Assembly: GCA_018702715.1 (NCBI GenBank)
Contig: JABIYQ010000294.1
Location: 1 to 14,578, forward strand
Origin: Desulfobacula sp.
GTDB lineage: Bacteria; Desulfobacterota; Desulfobacteria; Desulfobacterales; Desulfobacteraceae
Length of the DNA stretch: 14,578 nt
Direction of reading: 5' to 3'
Shown in pieces: positions 13,322 to 14,578 of the stretch. The translations under genes and the position numbers were made by a program. Each line of letters opens with the position of its first letter. Positions within the stretch are counted from its first letter, which is position 1. A model generated the notes under the pieces. The model was not told the DNA's origin and made no database searches. It saw only the letters and a list, made by a program, of their open reading frames with translations.

Positions 13322-14578
13322 ATGAATGATGAGATAAAAAAAGAAGCAATACGTCTTCAAAAGGAATTGACAGAGCACAGCTTTCAATATCATGTCTTAG
13401 ATGACCCTGTGATTTCAGACATTGAATATGATGAAATGCTAAAAAGGCTTATTGAAATTGAAGAGAATTTTCCCGAATTTTCCTTTCCTGATTCGCCTAC
13501 AAAAAGAGTGGGTGCCCCTCCTTTAAATATCTTTAAACAAGCCAACCATTCAATTCCCATGTTAAGCCTTGATAATGCTTTTAACAATGGGGATGTGCTG
13601 GATTTTAATAAAAGGATTGTTAAAAATCTAAACAGGGAAGATATTTTATATACAATTGAACCAAAACTGGACGGCGTGGCAGTAGAATTAAAGTATGAAG
13701 ACGGAATACTTGTGGAGGCCATAACCAGGGGAGATGGGGTCACAGGTGAAGTGGTTACCCAGAATGTCAGAACCATCAGATCTGTTCCGCTAAAACTGCA
13801 TGGGGATAGACTTAAAATGCCCTCTATACTTGAGGTCAGAGGCGAAGTTATTATCCGGCGACGGGAGTTTGACCAATTGAACAAAAACCGTCTTGAACAA
13901 AGTGAAAACGTTTTTGCAAACCCTAGAAATGCAGCTGCAGGATCATTACGGCAATTGGATTCGAAAATTACAGCTGCGCGACCCCTTGATATATTTGTTT
14001 ATGGGACAGGTTTTGTAGAAGGAATTTTTTTTCATAGCCAGACACAAATTCTTTCTGCTTTAAAAGCGTTTGGCTTTCCTGTTAATCCCCACATAAAGAC
14101 GGGTGTCTCAATAGATAGTGTTTTAAAATTTTATAAAGACCTTGAGGCCTTGAGAGATAATCTTGCCTACGAAATTGACGGCATGGTTATCAAGGTGGAT
14201 GATATTTCTTTTCAGCGTCAATTGGGTGAAAAAATAAAAAGCCCGCGATGGGCGATTGCCTATAAATTTGCTGCCATGCAGAAAACCACCACAATAAAGG
14301 ACATTATTGTCCAGGTAGGCAGAACTGGCACCCTTACCCCTGTTGCCATCCTGGAATCAGTAAATATCGGTGGTGCAATGGTTTCAAGAGCAACCTTGCA
14401 CAATGAAGATGAAATCAAAAGAAAAGATATCCGCATTGGTGATACAGCTCTTGTGATGAGGGCAGGGGATGTCATACCCAAAGTGGTGAAAATTATTGCC
14501 TCCAAAAGAAAGGGAGATGAAATTGCTTTTCAAATGCCGGGTCATTGTCCCGTATGTCATAGTAAAATAGAAAAAATC
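13322..14578 (+). CDS. ligA: NAD-dependent DNA ligase LigA (3' end beyond the window)
   Basis: The essential replicative ligase that seals nicks using NAD+. The first 419 codons are present and the frame is open to the last base; about 250 more residues (rest of the zinc finger, helix-hairpin-helix repeats, BRCT) are expected outside. Seen here: the NMN-binding Ia domain with FQYHVLDDPVISDIEYD (21-37) and SPTKRVG (58-64), the nucleotidyl-transferase domain with the adenylated Lys115 in EPKLDGVA, RGEV (173-176), NPRNAAAGSLRQLD (200-213) and YEIDGMVIKVD (283-293), the OB-fold (about 320-400) and the first two zinc cysteines 409 and 412. The start is the only sensible ATG; no SD is visible, and with TAA-AA-ATG spacing to the phosphorylase stop it probably depends on re-initiating ribosomes. 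Confidence 0.97.
   Translation, partial: MNDEIKKEAIRLQKELTEHSFQYHVLDDPVISDIEYDEMLKRLIEIEENFPEFSFPDSPTKRVGAPPLNIFKQANHSIPMLSLDNAFNNGDVLDFNKRIVKNLNREDILYTIEPKLDGVAVELKYEDGILVEAITRGDGVTGEVVTQNVRTIRSVPLKLHGDRLKMPSILEVRGEVIIRRREFDQLNKNRLEQSENVFANPRNAAAGSLRQLDSKITAARPLDIFVYGTGFVEGIFFHSQTQILSALKAFGFPVNPHIKTGVSIDSVLKFYKDLEALRDNLAYEIDGMVIKVDDISFQRQLGEKIKSPRWAIAYKFAAMQKTTTIKDIIVQVGRTGTLTPVAILESVNIGGAMVSRATLHNEDEIKRKDIRIGDTALVMRAGDVIPKVVKIIASKRKGDEIAFQMPGHCPVCHSKIEKI

Noticed and set aside
13390..13884. 164-codon open frame on the minus strand
   Set aside because: It lies fully inside the conserved catalytic region of ligA and is a serine-rich antisense shadow.
1..14578. Mobile elements, CRISPR array, tRNA or rRNA genes, toxin-antitoxin or defence genes
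   Set aside because: Looked for on both strands; no transposase, integrase, spaced repeats, cloverleaf or defence-type domain was recognised.

Overview
The window is ordinary-looking chromosomal DNA from an AT-rich Gram-negative bacterium. Three things point to the sulfate-reducer-type Desulfobacterota, probably Desulfobacterales: SurA-like periplasmic chaperones with a lipoprotein signal, a split glycyl-tRNA synthetase (glyQ + glyS), and a PAS hybrid histidine kinase whose N-terminus (KPTYEELEQEIKRL) is of a type very common in that group. This placement is inferred from protein style; there is no rRNA or other marker gene. I see no insertion sequence, phage gene, tRNA, rRNA or CRISPR array.

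Left part (1-2144, + strand): the end of a DppD/OppD-type peptide-transporter ATPase, then a cold-shock protein gene, then the partner ATPase DppF/OppF. The two ATPase genes, normally adjacent, are separated by a self-contained csp unit with its own candidate promoter, a structured leader of about 120 nt, and a very clear intrinsic terminator. Between the terminator and dppF lie a small inverted repeat and a possible 20-residue Phe-rich leader peptide.

Middle (2141-4123, - strand): a cytoplasmic PAS-PAS-histidine kinase-receiver hybrid kinase, convergent with dppF and overlapping it by 4 bp. A gap of about 250 bp follows (4124-4377), holding at most a tiny membrane-peptide reading frame.

Right part (4378-14578, all + strand): ten genes packed with gaps of 59 bp or less and several overlaps, with no intrinsic terminator between them: a SurA-N-like lipoprotein, a SurA-type PPIase, MgtE, RecO, a GHMP-family sugar kinase, GlyQ, GlyS, a PC4-like small protein, a PNP/UDP-family nucleoside phosphorylase, and LigA cut by the window end. 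The arrangement looks like one long housekeeping operon mixing envelope protein folding, Mg2+ uptake, recombinational repair, glycine charging, nucleoside salvage and DNA ligation.

I found no clearly novel multi-gene system. The items most worth a second look are the csp leader RNA and its position inside a transporter operon, the Phe-rich mini-ORF before dppF, the GHMP kinase embedded between recO and glyQ, and the hairpin containing an ATG-AAA-TAA mini-ORF between glyS and the PC4-like gene.
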